Shown in pieces: positions 29,323 to 38,489 of a stretch of 64,000 bases of DNA (positions within the stretch are counted from its first letter, which is position 1; the number at the start of each line of letters is the position of its first letter). Below the pieces are notes generated by a model that worked only from the letters and a program-made list of their open reading frames with translations, did not search any database and was not told the origin of the DNA. The position numbers and the translations under genes are program-made. The stretch is from Stenotrophomonas sp. SAM-B (GTDB lineage Bacteria > Pseudomonadota > Gammaproteobacteria > Xanthomonadales > Xanthomonadaceae): assembly GCF_013387485.1 (NCBI RefSeq), contig NZ_JABBXB010000004.1, positions 248,001 to 312,000 of the forward strand, in the 5' to 3' direction.

Positions 29323-29886
29323 ATGAGTTTCCAATCCACTCCGTGGCAAACCGTGGGCCCGTACTACCGGCTGGGCCTGGAGCCGCTGTACCGCACCGAC
29401 ATCGCACCGGCACAGGCGCAGGGTGAACGCGTGCAGATCCAAGGGCAGGTATTCGACGGCCTGGGCGTACCGGTCTCCGATGCCGTGCTGGAGATCTGGC
29501 AGGCCGATGCGCAGGGCATCTATGCACACCCGGAAGACCCGCGGCACGCCGACCACGATCCGGCGTTCGACGGATGGGGCAGGGTGCCGACCGATGAGCA
29601 CGGCCGCTTCGCGTTCACCACCGTGCGCCCGGGCAGCGTGGCAGGGCCCAGCGGGCAGGCGCAGGCGCCGCACCTGATGGTGCTGGTCTTCATGCGCGGC
29701 CTGCTGCGCGCGGCCAGTGCGCGGCTGTATTTCAGCGATGGGCCCGATAATGCTGACGATCCGATCCTGGCGCTGGTGCCGGCCGAGCGCCGCTCCACCC
29801 TCATCGCACAGGCGCAGGGCAATGGCCTGTACCACTGGGACGTGCGCATGCAGGGTGAACTGGAAACCGTCTTCTTCGATTACTGA
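29323..29886 (+). CDS. pcaG: Protocatechuate 3,4-dioxygenase, alpha subunit
   Basis: 187 residues, partner of PcaH in the (alpha-beta)n dioxygenase. It begins TPWQTVGPYYRLGL, the usual alpha start, and has the shared EIWQADAQGIYAHP fold segment but lacks the iron-ligand set of the beta chain, as expected. Its stop overlaps an ATG in frame with pcaB. Confidence 0.96.
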   Translation: MSFQSTPWQTVGPYYRLGLEPLYRTDIAPAQAQGERVQIQGQVFDGLGVPVSDAVLEIWQADAQGIYAHPEDPRHADHDPAFDGWGRVPTDEHGRFAFTTVRPGSVAGPSGQAQAPHLMVLVFMRGLLRAASARLYFSDGPDNADDPILALVPAERRSTLIAQAQGNGLYHWDVRMQGELETVFFDY

Positions 29887-29954
29887 TGCTGGCGTGCACT
29901 TCGCGCCGACCGGGCGCGGGTAAGCTGGCTCCTCCTTTGGAAGGATGGCGCGTG

Positions 29955-31307
29955 ATGAGCGATTCCTGTTCCCTGCTCGGTGGCCTGTTCGGTGCGCCGG
30001 AGGTCGATGCGGTGTTCACCGACACCGCACGACTGCAGGCGATGCTCGACGTCGAAGCCGCGCTCGCGCGGGCGCAGGTGCGCTGTGCGGTGATTCCTGC
30101 CGACGCGCTGGGCCCGATCGAAGCCGCGTGCCGGGTCGGGCTGTATGACGTATCTGCGCTGGGGCGTGCAACCGCGCTGGCCGGCAATCCGGCCATCCCA
30201 CTGGTCAAGGCGCTGACCGCCCAGGTCGCGCGGGACAGCGCCGAGGCCGCACGGTGGGTGCATTGGGGCGCGACCAGCCAGGACATCATCGATACCGGCG
30301 CGGTGCTGCAGCTGCGTACCGCATCGGGGTGGGTGCAGGATCGCCTGCGCCTGCTGTGCGATGCCCTGGCCGCGTTGGCCGATGCCGAACGCGATACCGG
30401 CCTGCCCGGGCGCACGCTGCTGCAGCAGGCGGTGCCGGTGACCTTCGGCCTGAAGGCCGCCGGCTGGCTCGACGCATTGCAGCGCAGTCAGCGCCGCCTG
30501 CAGGCGTTGCGTGCGGATACGCTGGTGCTGCAGTTCGGCGGTGCCGCGGGGACGCTGGCGTCGCTGCAGACGCGCGGCCTGGACGTGGCCCAGGCCTTGG
30601 GCGAAGAGCTCCAGTTGCCGGTGCCGGCACTGCCCTGGCACACCGCACGCGATCGCGTTGCCGAATTCGGCAGCGTGTTCGCCCTGTTGACCGGTACGCT
30701 GGGCAAGATCGCCACCGATATCGTGCTGCTGATGCAGTCGGAAGTGGCCGAGGCGTTCGAGCCGGCCGGTGAGGGCAAGGGCGGTTCCTCCGCCATGCCG
30801 CACAAGCGCAACCCGGTCGGCTGCGTGGCAGCGATCGCCGCGGCCAGCCGGGTGCCGGGCTTGTTGTCCACGTTGTTCGTGTCGATGCCGCAGCCGCACG
30901 AGCGCGCCGCAGGGCAGTGGCATGCCGAGTGGGAAACCGTGCCGGAGATCGTGCGCCTGTGCGCCGGCAGCCTGGCCCAGGTGACCGTGGTGGTGCAGGG
31001 CCTGCAGCTTGACCGTGCGCGCATGCAGGATCACCTGGACAGTCATGGTGGCCTGCTCTACGCCGAGGCGGTGGCCGTGACCCTGGCCGAGACGCTGGGC
31101 AAGTCGGCTGCGCATGCGCTGGTGGAACAGGCCGCGCGCGAGGCGCTGGCGCAGTCGCGGCACCTGCGCGAGGTGCTGGCGCAGATGCCCGAGGTCACCG
31201 CGCAGCTGTCCCGCCCACAATTGGATGCCCTGTTCGCGCCAGACAGCTGGCGTGGCATGGCCGATACCTGGATCGACCGCGTGCTGGCGCAGCGCGGCTC
31301 CCCCTGA
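29955..31307 (+). CDS. pcaB: 3-carboxy-cis,cis-muconate cycloisomerase
   Basis: 450 residues of the fumarase/argininosuccinate lyase superfamily; lactonises 3-carboxymuconate. The superfamily signature GSSAMPHKRNPV is at about residues 276-287, and VHWGATSQDIIDT earlier. The start at 29955 aligns with other PcaB proteins (FTDTARLQAMLDVEAALA) and has AAGGA before it. An in-frame ATG at 29886 overlaps the pcaG stop and would add 23 residues; coupling through that site cannot be excluded. Confidence 0.94.
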   Translation: MSDSCSLLGGLFGAPEVDAVFTDTARLQAMLDVEAALARAQVRCAVIPADALGPIEAACRVGLYDVSALGRATALAGNPAIPLVKALTAQVARDSAEAARWVHWGATSQDIIDTGAVLQLRTASGWVQDRLRLLCDALAALADAERDTGLPGRTLLQQAVPVTFGLKAAGWLDALQRSQRRLQALRADTLVLQFGGAAGTLASLQTRGLDVAQALGEELQLPVPALPWHTARDRVAEFGSVFALLTGTLGKIATDIVLLMQSEVAEAFEPAGEGKGGSSAMPHKRNPVGCVAAIAAASRVPGLLSTLFVSMPQPHERAAGQWHAEWETVPEIVRLCAGSLAQVTVVVQGLQLDRARMQDHLDSHGGLLYAEAVAVTLAETLGKSAAHALVEQAAREALAQSRHLREVLAQMPEVTAQLSRPQLDALFAPDSWRGMADTWIDRVLAQRGSP

Positions 31308-31322
31308 TGTCTGGAGTGTTGC

Positions 31323-32099
31323 ATGCCGTTTCTTGAGCTGGAGTCGCACCGCCTGCATCACCGCATCGACGGGCCGGTCGGTGCGCCGTGGCTGACGTTC
31401 TGCAATTCGCTGGGCACCGACCTGCACATGTGGGACCGGCAGGTCGACGCGCTGTCGGCGACGTTCCGCATCCTGCGCTACGACCGCCGTGGGCATGGCC
31501 AGTCCAGCGCGCCGCCGGGTGGGTACAGCGTGGCGGAGCTGGGCGCGGACGTACTCGCGCTGTGGGACCACCTGGGCGTGGAGCGCAGCCATTTCTGCGG
31601 GCTCTCCATCGGCGGGCTGACCGGGCAGTGGCTGGGCGTGCACGCCGGTGCGCGCCTGCAGACCCTGACCGTGGCCGCCACGGCCGCGAAGATCGGCACA
31701 GTGGAAAACTGGAATGCGCGCATCGCCCAGGTGCAACGCGACGGCCTGCTGCCGCTGCGCGAGGGGACGGCCGAGCGCTGGTTCACCCCGGCCTTCGCCC
31801 AGGCGCAGCCCGCCGTGGTGGAGGACATCCTGCAGCGTTTCGTCGCCACCTGCGTGACCGGTTACATCGGCTGCTGCCATGCCGTGGCCACGGCGGACTT
31901 CCGCGACCTGTTGGGACGCATTATGGTGCCGACCCTGGCGATCGCCGGCGACGACGATCCGGTATGCCCTCCGGCGGATCTCGATGCCATCGCGCAGGGC
32001 GTGGCCGATGGCCGCTCCATCGCGGTGCCTGGGCGCCACATCTGCAACATCGAATCCGCCGACGCATTCACCGCAGCGCTCGTCGCCCACCTTCGCTGA
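31323..32099 (+). CDS. pcaD: 3-oxoadipate enol-lactonase
   Basis: 258-residue alpha/beta hydrolase that opens 3-oxoadipate enol-lactone. Catalytic Ser in CGLSIGGLTGQW (about residue 94), Asp in GDDDPVCPP and His in GRHICNIE. The opening FCNSLGTDLHMWD is typical of PcaD. It is a separate gene, not fused to PcaC as in PcaL. Confidence 0.95.
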   Translation: MPFLELESHRLHHRIDGPVGAPWLTFCNSLGTDLHMWDRQVDALSATFRILRYDRRGHGQSSAPPGGYSVAELGADVLALWDHLGVERSHFCGLSIGGLTGQWLGVHAGARLQTLTVAATAAKIGTVENWNARIAQVQRDGLLPLREGTAERWFTPAFAQAQPAVVEDILQRFVATCVTGYIGCCHAVATADFRDLLGRIMVPTLAIAGDDDPVCPPADLDAIAQGVADGRSIAVPGRHICNIESADAFTAALVAHLR

Positions 32100-32148
32100 C
32101 CGGCCCGCGCGGGTCGGTACGCCTCTTCCTCAGAACGAGTACCCCACA

Positions 32149-32541
32149 ATGGACGAACAGGAACGATACGAAGCCGGCCTCGCCGTACGCCGCGCCGTGC
32201 TCGGCGAAGCGCACGTGGAGCGTTCGCTGCAGGCACGCACCGATTTCACCGAGGAGTTTCAGGCCTTCATCACGCGCACCGCCTGGGGCACGGTCTGGAC
32301 GCGTGATGGCTTGCCGCGGCATACGCGCTCGCTGTTGACCATCGTGATGATGGTGGCGCTGGGCCACGACGAAGAGTTCAAGCTGCACATCCGCGCCGCC
32401 CGCAACAACGGCGTCACCCCGGAGGAGATCAAGGAAGCGCTGCTGCAGGCCGCGATCTACTGCGGCGTGCCCGCCGCCAACCACGCCTTCGCACTGGCCA
32501 AGCCGATCCTCGAAGAGCAGGCCGGCAAACAGGCCGGCTGA
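32149..32541 (+). CDS. pcaC: 4-carboxymuconolactone decarboxylase
   Basis: 130 residues, all-helical CMD fold. It decarboxylates 4-carboxymuconolactone between PcaB and PcaD. Typical segments are WGTVWTRDGLPRHTRSLLTI, ALGHDEEFKLHIRAARNNG and YCGVPAANHAFA. It is last in the pcaIJFHGBDC unit and convergent with pcaR; no T-run terminator is visible, only a SMAG repeat in the gap. Confidence 0.96.
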   Translation: MDEQERYEAGLAVRRAVLGEAHVERSLQARTDFTEEFQAFITRTAWGTVWTRDGLPRHTRSLLTIVMMVALGHDEEFKLHIRAARNNGVTPEEIKEALLQAAIYCGVPAANHAFALAKPILEEQAGKQAG

Positions 32542-32586
32542 CCGGATCGCCGGCCACCAACGCCATCGCCGCCCACCAACGCACAG

Positions 32587-32608
32587 GTAGTGCCGGCCGC
32601 TGGCCGGC
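32587..32608 (+). repeat. SMAG (GTAG) repeat between pcaC and pcaR
   Basis: GTAG followed by TGCCGGCCGCTGGCCGGCA, a single copy in the 94-base gap between convergent genes, where it may serve as a shared 3' end. Confidence 0.8.
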
Positions 32609-32635
32609 AACCCGACAACGCCGGGCAACCTCGCT

Positions 32636-33520
32636 TCAGTGCAGCAGGTTGCCCAAGCGCTGTGCCGCTTCGCGCAGCCGCGGCAGCAGCTGCGACTGCA
32701 TCACGCCCAGGCTGATCCGTCCGGCCTGGGTGCCGATATTGAGCGCTCCCACCACGGTGCCATTGCGCGCATGCACCGGCACCGCGATCGAGCGCAGCCC
32801 GATCTCCAGCTCCTGGTCCACCAGTGAGACGCCTTCGCGGCGCACGCGATCCAGCATGTCGAGGAAGTCCTCCATGCGGGTCACGGTACGCTCGGTACGC
32901 GGACGCAGCGGATTGCGTTCCAGGTAACTTTCCAGCGTGTCGCGCGGCAACGCTGCCAGCAGCACGCGGCCCATCGAGGTGCAGTACGCCGGCAGGCGGC
33001 TGCCGGCACGCAGGCCGATCGACATGATCCGCACGGTTTCGGCGCGGGCCACATACAGCACGTCGTCACCGTCGAGCACGCCCAGCGAGCAGGATTCATG
33101 CACATCGTCGCGCAGTGCATCCAGTACCGGCTGGGCGGCGGCGGTCATCGACGAAGAGGCAACGTAGGCGCCACCGATGCCAAGCACGCGCGGCAGCAGG
33201 ACGAAGCCACGGCCCTGTTCGCCCACGTAGCCCAGCTTCTCCAGCGTGTACAGCACACGCCGTACGGCCGCGCGGGAGATGCCGGTCTCGGTGCTGATCT
33301 GGGACATCGTCACTTCGCGCGGGTGCTGTGAAAACACACTCAGCACCACCAGGCCACGGCCAAGGGACGTCATGAAATCCGGATCGCCCTGGTTGTCCTG
33401 GATCTGCTGCATCAGCTCGTGGCTGAGCCCGCGATCCTGCGGTGGGGCAGGGGCGCGCTTGGGACGACGGCTGGGAGGTGCGGCAGACATGGCGGTGGTT
33501 CGTGCTCGGTGATCGTGCAT
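32636..33520 (-). CDS. pcaR: IclR-family regulator PcaR (PcaU/PobR group)
   Basis: 294 residues. The N-terminal winged helix-turn-helix (SLGRGLVVLSVFSQHPREVTMSQISTETGISRAAVRRVLYTLEKLGYV written in parts: TGISRAAVRRVLYTLEKLGY is the recognition region) is followed by the IclR ligand domain (SMGRVLLAALPRDTLESYL, DQELEIGLRSIAVPVHARNG). The group controls protocatechuate, quinate and hydroxybenzoate genes with 3-oxoadipate or protocatechuate as inducer. It lies 66 bases behind quiA on the same strand, so quinate induction would also raise its own level. ATG 33490 is an alternative start; neither has a good ribosome site. Confidence 0.88.
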   Translation of the reverse strand: MHDHRARTTAMSAAPPSRRPKRAPAPPQDRGLSHELMQQIQDNQGDPDFMTSLGRGLVVLSVFSQHPREVTMSQISTETGISRAAVRRVLYTLEKLGYVGEQGRGFVLLPRVLGIGGAYVASSSMTAAAQPVLDALRDDVHESCSLGVLDGDDVLYVARAETVRIMSIGLRAGSRLPAYCTSMGRVLLAALPRDTLESYLERNPLRPRTERTVTRMEDFLDMLDRVRREGVSLVDQELEIGLRSIAVPVHARNGTVVGALNIGTQAGRISLGVMQSQLLPRLREAAQRLGNLLH

Positions 33521-33553
33521 GGTAAGGGCTGCACGCGGCGAAGCGAAGCCGCC

Positions 33554-33579
33554 GCGCCACGGTCGGTGGACCGTGGCGC
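33554..33579. other. Perfect inverted repeat between quiA and pcaR
   Basis: Eleven-base stem GCGCCACGGTC / GACCGTGGCGC around GGTG. No T-run on the minus strand, so it is more likely an RNA-end or processing structure that sets the ratio of quiA to pcaR message than a terminator. Confidence 0.5.
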
Positions 33580-33586
33580 ACGGGCC

Positions 33587-36046
33587 TCAGCGCGTCGTCG
33601 GCAGCGCGTAGGCGATCACGTAGTCACCGCGATCCGGCGACTGGCGTGCACCGCCGGCCGAAATCACCACGTACTGGCGACCGGTTTTCGGCGACACATA
33701 GGTGATCGGCGTGCCCTGGCTGCCCACCGGCATGCGTGCTTTCCACACTTCTTCGCCGGTGCGGCTGTCGAAGGCGCGCAGGTAGTAGTCCTGGGTACCG
33801 GCGAAGAACAGCAGGCCCGATTGCGTGGCCAGTGAGCCGCCCAGGGTCGGCATGCCGATCGGAATCGGCAGGCCCATCTTGATGCCCATCGGGCCGGTGT
33901 CCTTCACCGTACCGACCGGCACCTGCCACACCAGTTCGTGGGTGGCCAGGTTGATCGCCGACATCGTGCCGAACGGCGGTTGCTGGCACGGGATGCCCAG
34001 CTTGGACAGGAAGCGATCACGCAGCGAGCCGTATGGCGTGCCGGTCTGCGAGGCCGCGCCCATCTCCACGCCGCCCGCGCCTTCGGTCATTTCCGCGCGC
34101 GGAATGAGCTTGGTCCACAGGCCCAGGCGCATGTCGTTGACGAACAGGTAGCCGGTGGTCGGATCCACCGAGGCGCTGCCCCAGTTCATGCCGCCCAGCG
34201 ACCCGGGCCACTGCAGGGCGAGGTCTTCGCCCGGCGGCGTGAACATGCCCTCGTAACGGAAGCCCTTGAACTGGATGCGGCACAGCATCTGATCGATCGG
34301 GGTGGCGCCCCACATGTCCGATTCGGTCAGCGTCTGCGCACCGATCTGCGGCAGGCCGACCGACAGGCGCTGCGTCGGCGAATAACGCTCACCATCGGCC
34401 TTGCCCTGCGGCGCCTTGATGTCGCGCACCTCGGTGATCGGCTGACCGGTGGCGCGGTTGAGCATGAACACCTGGCCGGCCTTGGTGATCTGCAGCAGGG
34501 CGGGGAGAGTGCCGCCCTTGCCATCGGGCACATCGGTCAGGGTCGGCTGTGCGGGCAGGTCGTAATCCCACAGATCGTGATGCACGGTCTGGTACACCCA
34601 GCGCTCTTTGCCGGTGGCCACATCCAGGGCCACCACCGCCGAGCTGTACTTGTCATCCTGCGGGGTCCGTTCGCCGGCCCACTGGTCCGGCGTGGTGTTG
34701 CCGGTGGGCAGATAGACCAGGCCCAGCTGCGGGTCATAGGCCATCGAGGTCCACACGTTCGGTGTGGCCCGGGTGTAATGGATCGAGGGATCCAGCGGCA
34801 CGTCCGGGGTCTCCTTGGAGAGGTCCCAGACCCATGCGAGTGCACCGGTGCGCACGTTGTAGGCGCGCACCACGCCGGACGGCTCACCGACCTCGATGTT
34901 GTCGGCCACGCGGCCGCCCACGATCACCAGCTCACCGGCCACCAGCGGCGCGGCAGTGAGGGTGTAGAACCCGGGCTTGATCTCGCCCATGCCGCGCTTG
35001 AGGTCGACCACGCCGTTGTCGCCGAAGTCGGCGCAGGGCGCGCCGGTGGTGGCATCGAGTGCGAACAGGCGGGCATCAATGGAGGTCATCAGGATACGCT
35101 TTTCGCAGATCGCCGGCGCGGTGCCCGCCAAGGCGGCGGCCGGTGCTTCTGGTGCGGCAGGAGCCGACGATGCGGAAGGAGCCGTCGCTGCGGCAGCGGC
35201 TACAGTGGGCACGCCGTTCAAGGGCAGCGTGGCGTCGAAGTAGCCCAGGCCCCGGCAGCGCTGCCAGTTCGGTGCGGTCGCCTTGGGATCGAAAGCCCAG
35301 CGCTGCTGGCCGCTGTCCACGTCCATCGCGATCACCCGGTTGTGGGGCGTGCACAGATACAGGGTCTGCCCGATCTGCAACGGCGTGAGCTGGTCTTCGG
35401 CACCAAACCCATCGCTCTTCGGTACATCGCCGGTGTGTGCGGTCCAGGCGACCTGCAGCTGCGCCACATTGGCCGGGGTGATCTGGTCCAGCGCGGCGAA
35501 GCGGGTGCCCGCAGTGGTATTGCCCCAATGCATCCAGTCGCGTTGTTCGCTGCCTTTGGCGACCGGTACCACGGCCGGTCGCGCGCCCTGCGCGGTGACG
35601 ACCGGGCGCGGCTGGAAGGCGGAGACCGCCGTGCCGAGCAGCCCGACCAGCAGCAGTGCCGCAACGGCATATGCGGAGCGCCCGGCGGGTTCGCCGCGGC
35701 TGCGCTTGAGCACCGGCCAGGCCAGCGCCACCAGCATCGCCAGTACGGCAGGCATCACCAGTCGCGAGACCAGCGGCCAGAAGGCCAGGCCGGCATCGGC
35801 CAGCGCCCACACCACCGTGCCGATGAACGCCACGCCATACAGCCCCGCGCCAAGCGGTCGCTGCAGGACCAGCAGCAGGCCGGCCAGCAGTGATGCACCG
35901 CCCATCAGCAGGAAGTACCAGCTGCCGCCGAGCTGGATCAGGCGGATGCCGCCTACCAGCAGCGCCAGGCCGAACAGCATCACCAGGATGCCAAGAAGGA
36001 CCACCAGAGTGCGGCCGAAGGCCGACCGTTTCGTGTTCTCGTCCAC
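33587..36046 (-). CDS. quiA: PQQ-dependent membrane-bound quinate/shikimate dehydrogenase
   Basis: 819 residues. Five transmembrane helices fill the first 150 residues (VVLLGILVMLFGLALLVGG, LLLVGLLGTAVSAF), then an eight-bladed PQQ propeller in the periplasm (DWMHWGNTTAGTRFAALDQI, YLPTGNTTPDQW, MNWGSASVDP, GGSLATQSGLLFFAGT). This is the layout of membrane glucose dehydrogenase and QuiA; electrons go to ubiquinone. Context (quiB, quiX, pca genes, PcaR box) favours quinate/shikimate over glucose. An Ala/Pro/Ser-rich linker lies near residue 290. The start is GTG at 36046. PQQ synthesis genes are not in the window. Confidence 0.88.
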   Translation of the reverse strand: MDENTKRSAFGRTLVVLLGILVMLFGLALLVGGIRLIQLGGSWYFLLMGGASLLAGLLLVLQRPLGAGLYGVAFIGTVVWALADAGLAFWPLVSRLVMPAVLAMLVALAWPVLKRSRGEPAGRSAYAVAALLLVGLLGTAVSAFQPRPVVTAQGARPAVVPVAKGSEQRDWMHWGNTTAGTRFAALDQITPANVAQLQVAWTAHTGDVPKSDGFGAEDQLTPLQIGQTLYLCTPHNRVIAMDVDSGQQRWAFDPKATAPNWQRCRGLGYFDATLPLNGVPTVAAAAATAPSASSAPAAPEAPAAALAGTAPAICEKRILMTSIDARLFALDATTGAPCADFGDNGVVDLKRGMGEIKPGFYTLTAAPLVAGELVIVGGRVADNIEVGEPSGVVRAYNVRTGALAWVWDLSKETPDVPLDPSIHYTRATPNVWTSMAYDPQLGLVYLPTGNTTPDQWAGERTPQDDKYSSAVVALDVATGKERWVYQTVHHDLWDYDLPAQPTLTDVPDGKGGTLPALLQITKAGQVFMLNRATGQPITEVRDIKAPQGKADGERYSPTQRLSVGLPQIGAQTLTESDMWGATPIDQMLCRIQFKGFRYEGMFTPPGEDLALQWPGSLGGMNWGSASVDPTTGYLFVNDMRLGLWTKLIPRAEMTEGAGGVEMGAASQTGTPYGSLRDRFLSKLGIPCQQPPFGTMSAINLATHELVWQVPVGTVKDTGPMGIKMGLPIPIGMPTLGGSLATQSGLLFFAGTQDYYLRAFDSRTGEEVWKARMPVGSQGTPITYVSPKTGRQYVVISAGGARQSPDRGDYVIAYALPTTR

Positions 36047-36212
36047 GTTGCATGAACCTCTACAGGAAATCCGATGCCGGCCGGCACCGGTCAGGCCCGC
36101 GCGCGCCGTGCGTGGCGGGGACCGTTGGTCGTGTCATCCCGTGTCCCTGGCCGTGACCAGGCGCGCAGGACGCTTCGCTGCTTATCGCGGAAGCGGGGTG
36201 AACAACCAGTTA

Positions 36213-36227
36213 GGGCGATTATCGCAC
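36213..36227. promoter_or_regulatory. PcaR-type operator before quiA
   Basis: In the quiA direction it reads GTGCGATAATCGCCC, 13 of 15 identical to the quiC box; it is nearly palindromic, so the other strand also scores 12 of 15. It sits about 170 bases before the quiA GTG. The rest of the 305-base gap (36047-36351) shows no ORF; it also holds the apt promoter, which I cannot place. Confidence 0.6.
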
Positions 36228-36351
36228 GAGTGTGCGAATTCGAGGTGAGCGGACGACGCCACCGCTGGAACGCAGCGATGCCGTGACGCCGGGGCCCGGC
36301 AGCTCCCGGCCGAAGCGTTTACCCTATGCCACCCTGTTCGTTTCCAGACCC

Positions 36352-36888
36352 ATGACCGAGTCTTCCGCCACGCCCGCCTGGGCCGGCCGCCTGCGCGACA
36401 TCGCCGATTTCCCCAAGCCGGGCATCCTGTTCAAGGACATCATGCCGCTGCTCGCCGATGGTCCGGATTTCGCGGCGGCCATCGATGCGATGGTCGCGCC
36501 GTGGCGCGATGCCAACCTGCAGGCGGTGATGGGCATCGAATCGCGCGGCTTCATCCTGGGCGCGGCCATGGCGCGGGTGCTGGGCGTGGGCTTCGTGCCG
36601 GTACGCAAGCCGGGCAAGCTGCCGGGCAAGGTGCTGCGCCAGGACTACACCCTGGAATACCGTACGGACAGCATTGAAGTGCACGCCGATGCCTTGCCGG
36701 CCGGCGCGCGCGTGCTGGTGATCGACGACGTGCTGGCCACGGGCGGCACCCTGCTGGCCGCGTTGTCGCTGGCCCGTCAGCTGCAGGTCGAGGTGGTCGG
36801 TGCGGCCGTGCTGGTGGAACTGGCAGGCCTCGGCGGCCGCGAACGCTGGACGAGTGACGTCCCACTGCTGGCCAACCTGGTCTATTGA
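36352..36888 (+). CDS. apt: Adenine phosphoribosyltransferase
   Basis: 178 residues. Converts adenine and PRPP to AMP (purine salvage). The PRPP loop [17 protein letters not shown] and the dimer/adenine segments [24 protein letters not shown] and VRKPGKLPG are all present. The start at 36352 follows a stretch opened by an in-frame extension without a ribosome site. Confidence 0.96.
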   Translation: MTESSATPAWAGRLRDIADFPKPGILFKDIMPLLADGPDFAAAIDAMVAPWRDANLQAVMGIESRGFILGAAMARVLGVGFVPVRKPGKLPGKVLRQDYTLEYRTDSIEVHADALPAGARVLVIDDVLATGGTLLAALSLARQLQVEVVGAAVLVELAGLGGRERWTSDVPLLANLVY

Positions 36889-36920
36889 TCGCGGAATCCG
36901 CGGTGACCCGGCCGCGTCGG

Positions 36921-37070
36921 GTAGTGCCGGCCGCTGGCCGGCAGCCCATGCATCATCCCGTAGTGCCGGCCGCTGGCCGGCACCTCAAACGCCCCGACGA
37001 AGGCGCAGCCGACCAACGGTCGGCTCTCCCGCACGCGTGAAGCGATCAGCCGACCCACGGTCGGCTCTAC
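36921..37070. repeat. Cluster of four SMAG (GTAG) repeats between apt and dbpA
   Basis: Forward copies at 36921-36942 and 36960-36982 share GTAGTGCCGGCCGCTGGCC; reverse copies at 37007-37029 (head changed to CTCC) and 37048-37070 have the GCCGACC-type stem. Two stem families and both orientations occur side by side, between convergent genes. Confidence 0.88.
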
Positions 37071-37073
37071 CGC

Positions 37074-38456
37074 TCAGACATCCATCTTGCGGACGCGGAA
37101 CCGGCGGCCCTTGATCTTGCCAGCCTCCAGCTGGGCGATCGCCCGGCCGGCCTGTTCGCGTGCAATGGCGACGTACGAGCGCGTTGCGTAGATATCGATC
37201 TTGCCGATGTACTTGGCCGCCAGCCCGGCGTCGCCGGTCAGCGCACCGAGGATGTCGCCGGGGCGCAGCTTGTCGGTCTTGCCACCGTCGATACGCAGCG
37301 TGGTCATGGCGGCCTGCGGCAGCACCGGCGGGCGGGCGGTGGCCAGCGGCGTCTTCTGCCAGTCCAGCGGCTTGCCCTGGGCGGCTTCCAGCGCATCGGC
37401 ACGGCTGCGCTCGCGATGGGTCACCAGGCTGATCGCCAGGCCCGTCGCACCGGCGCGGCCGGTACGGCCGACGCGATGCTCATAGGTCTCGATGTCGGTC
37501 GGCAGCTCGTAATTGATCACCGCGGCCAGGTCCTGCACATCCAGCCCGCGCGCGGCGACGTCGCTGGCGACCAGCACGTTGCAGCTGCGGTTGGCGAAAC
37601 GCACCAGCACTTCGTCGCGGTCGCGCTGTTCCATTTCGCCGTGCAGCGGCAGCGCGGAGAACCCGAACTGCTGCAGCGAAATGGCCACATCGTCCACGTC
37701 GCGGCGGGTGTTGCAGAACACCACGGCCGATTCCGGCGTGTACTTGAGCAGCAGGCCGGCCAACGCCTTCTGCTTCAGCGCCAGCTCGGTCTCGCAGAAC
37801 AGATGGCGGATCGCCGGCGCATGGTCGGCGCCTTCCACGGTGACTTCCACCGGGTCACGCAGCAGCACCCGGGCGATCTCGCGGATCTCATCCGGGAAGG
37901 TCGCCGAGAACAGCAGCGTCTGGCGGTCCTTGCTGGTGCGGCCGGCGATCTCGCGGATCGGCTCCTCGAAGCCCATGTCGAGCATGCGGTCGGCTTCATC
38001 CAGCACCAGGGTGGTCACGCCGCCCAGGTGCAGGACGCGCTTGCGGCCCAGTTCCTGGATGCGCCCGGGGGTGCCGACGACCACCTGCGGATCGTGCGCC
38101 TCCAGCGAGGCCAGCTGCGGGCCCAGCGGCATGCCGCCGGTCAGCACCAGCAGTTTCAGGTTCGGGATGCCGGTGGCCAGCTTGCGGATCTGCTTGCCGA
38201 CCTGGTCGGCGAGCTCGCGGGTCGGGCACAGCACCAGCGCCTGCGCGCGGGTCACGGACGGATCCAGCGCCTGCAGCAGGCCCAGGCCGAAGGCTGCGGT
38301 CTTGCCGCTGCCGGTGGGGGCCTGTGCGATGACATCGCGGCGCTCGAGGATGGCCGGCAGGCTCTGGGCCTGCACGGGGGTGAGCGAGGTATAGCCCATG
38401 GCATCGATGCCGGGCAGCAGCGCTGGTTTCAGCGGCAGGGAGGAGAATTCAGACAT
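37074..38456 (-). CDS. dbpA: ATP-dependent RNA helicase DbpA
   Basis: 460 residues. DEAD-box motifs in order: AQAPTGSGKTAAF, PTRELADQ, LVLDEADRMLDMGF, SATFPDE, HRVGRTGRAG. The C-terminal 75 residues form the DbpA RNA-binding domain (KLRPGDILGALTGDAGL, GKIDIYATRSYVAI, KGRRFRVRKMDV), which targets helix 92 of 23S rRNA for 50S assembly. This C-terminal domain separates it from other DEAD-box helicases. Confidence 0.95.
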   Translation of the reverse strand: MSEFSSLPLKPALLPGIDAMGYTSLTPVQAQSLPAILERRDVIAQAPTGSGKTAAFGLGLLQALDPSVTRAQALVLCPTRELADQVGKQIRKLATGIPNLKLLVLTGGMPLGPQLASLEAHDPQVVVGTPGRIQELGRKRVLHLGGVTTLVLDEADRMLDMGFEEPIREIAGRTSKDRQTLLFSATFPDEIREIARVLLRDPVEVTVEGADHAPAIRHLFCETELALKQKALAGLLLKYTPESAVVFCNTRRDVDDVAISLQQFGFSALPLHGEMEQRDRDEVLVRFANRSCNVLVASDVAARGLDVQDLAAVINYELPTDIETYEHRVGRTGRAGATGLAISLVTHRERSRADALEAAQGKPLDWQKTPLATARPPVLPQAAMTTLRIDGGKTDKLRPGDILGALTGDAGLAAKYIGKIDIYATRSYVAIAREQAGRAIAQLEAGKIKGRRFRVRKMDV

Positions 38457-38489
38457 GCGGTAGTGTCGCAGAAGTCCGCCCGGCGTGCC

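Noticed and set aside
20443-36300. Recently transferred genomic island
   Set aside because: Base composition and codon use match the neighbours, and no integrase, tRNA target, IS or direct repeats flank it.
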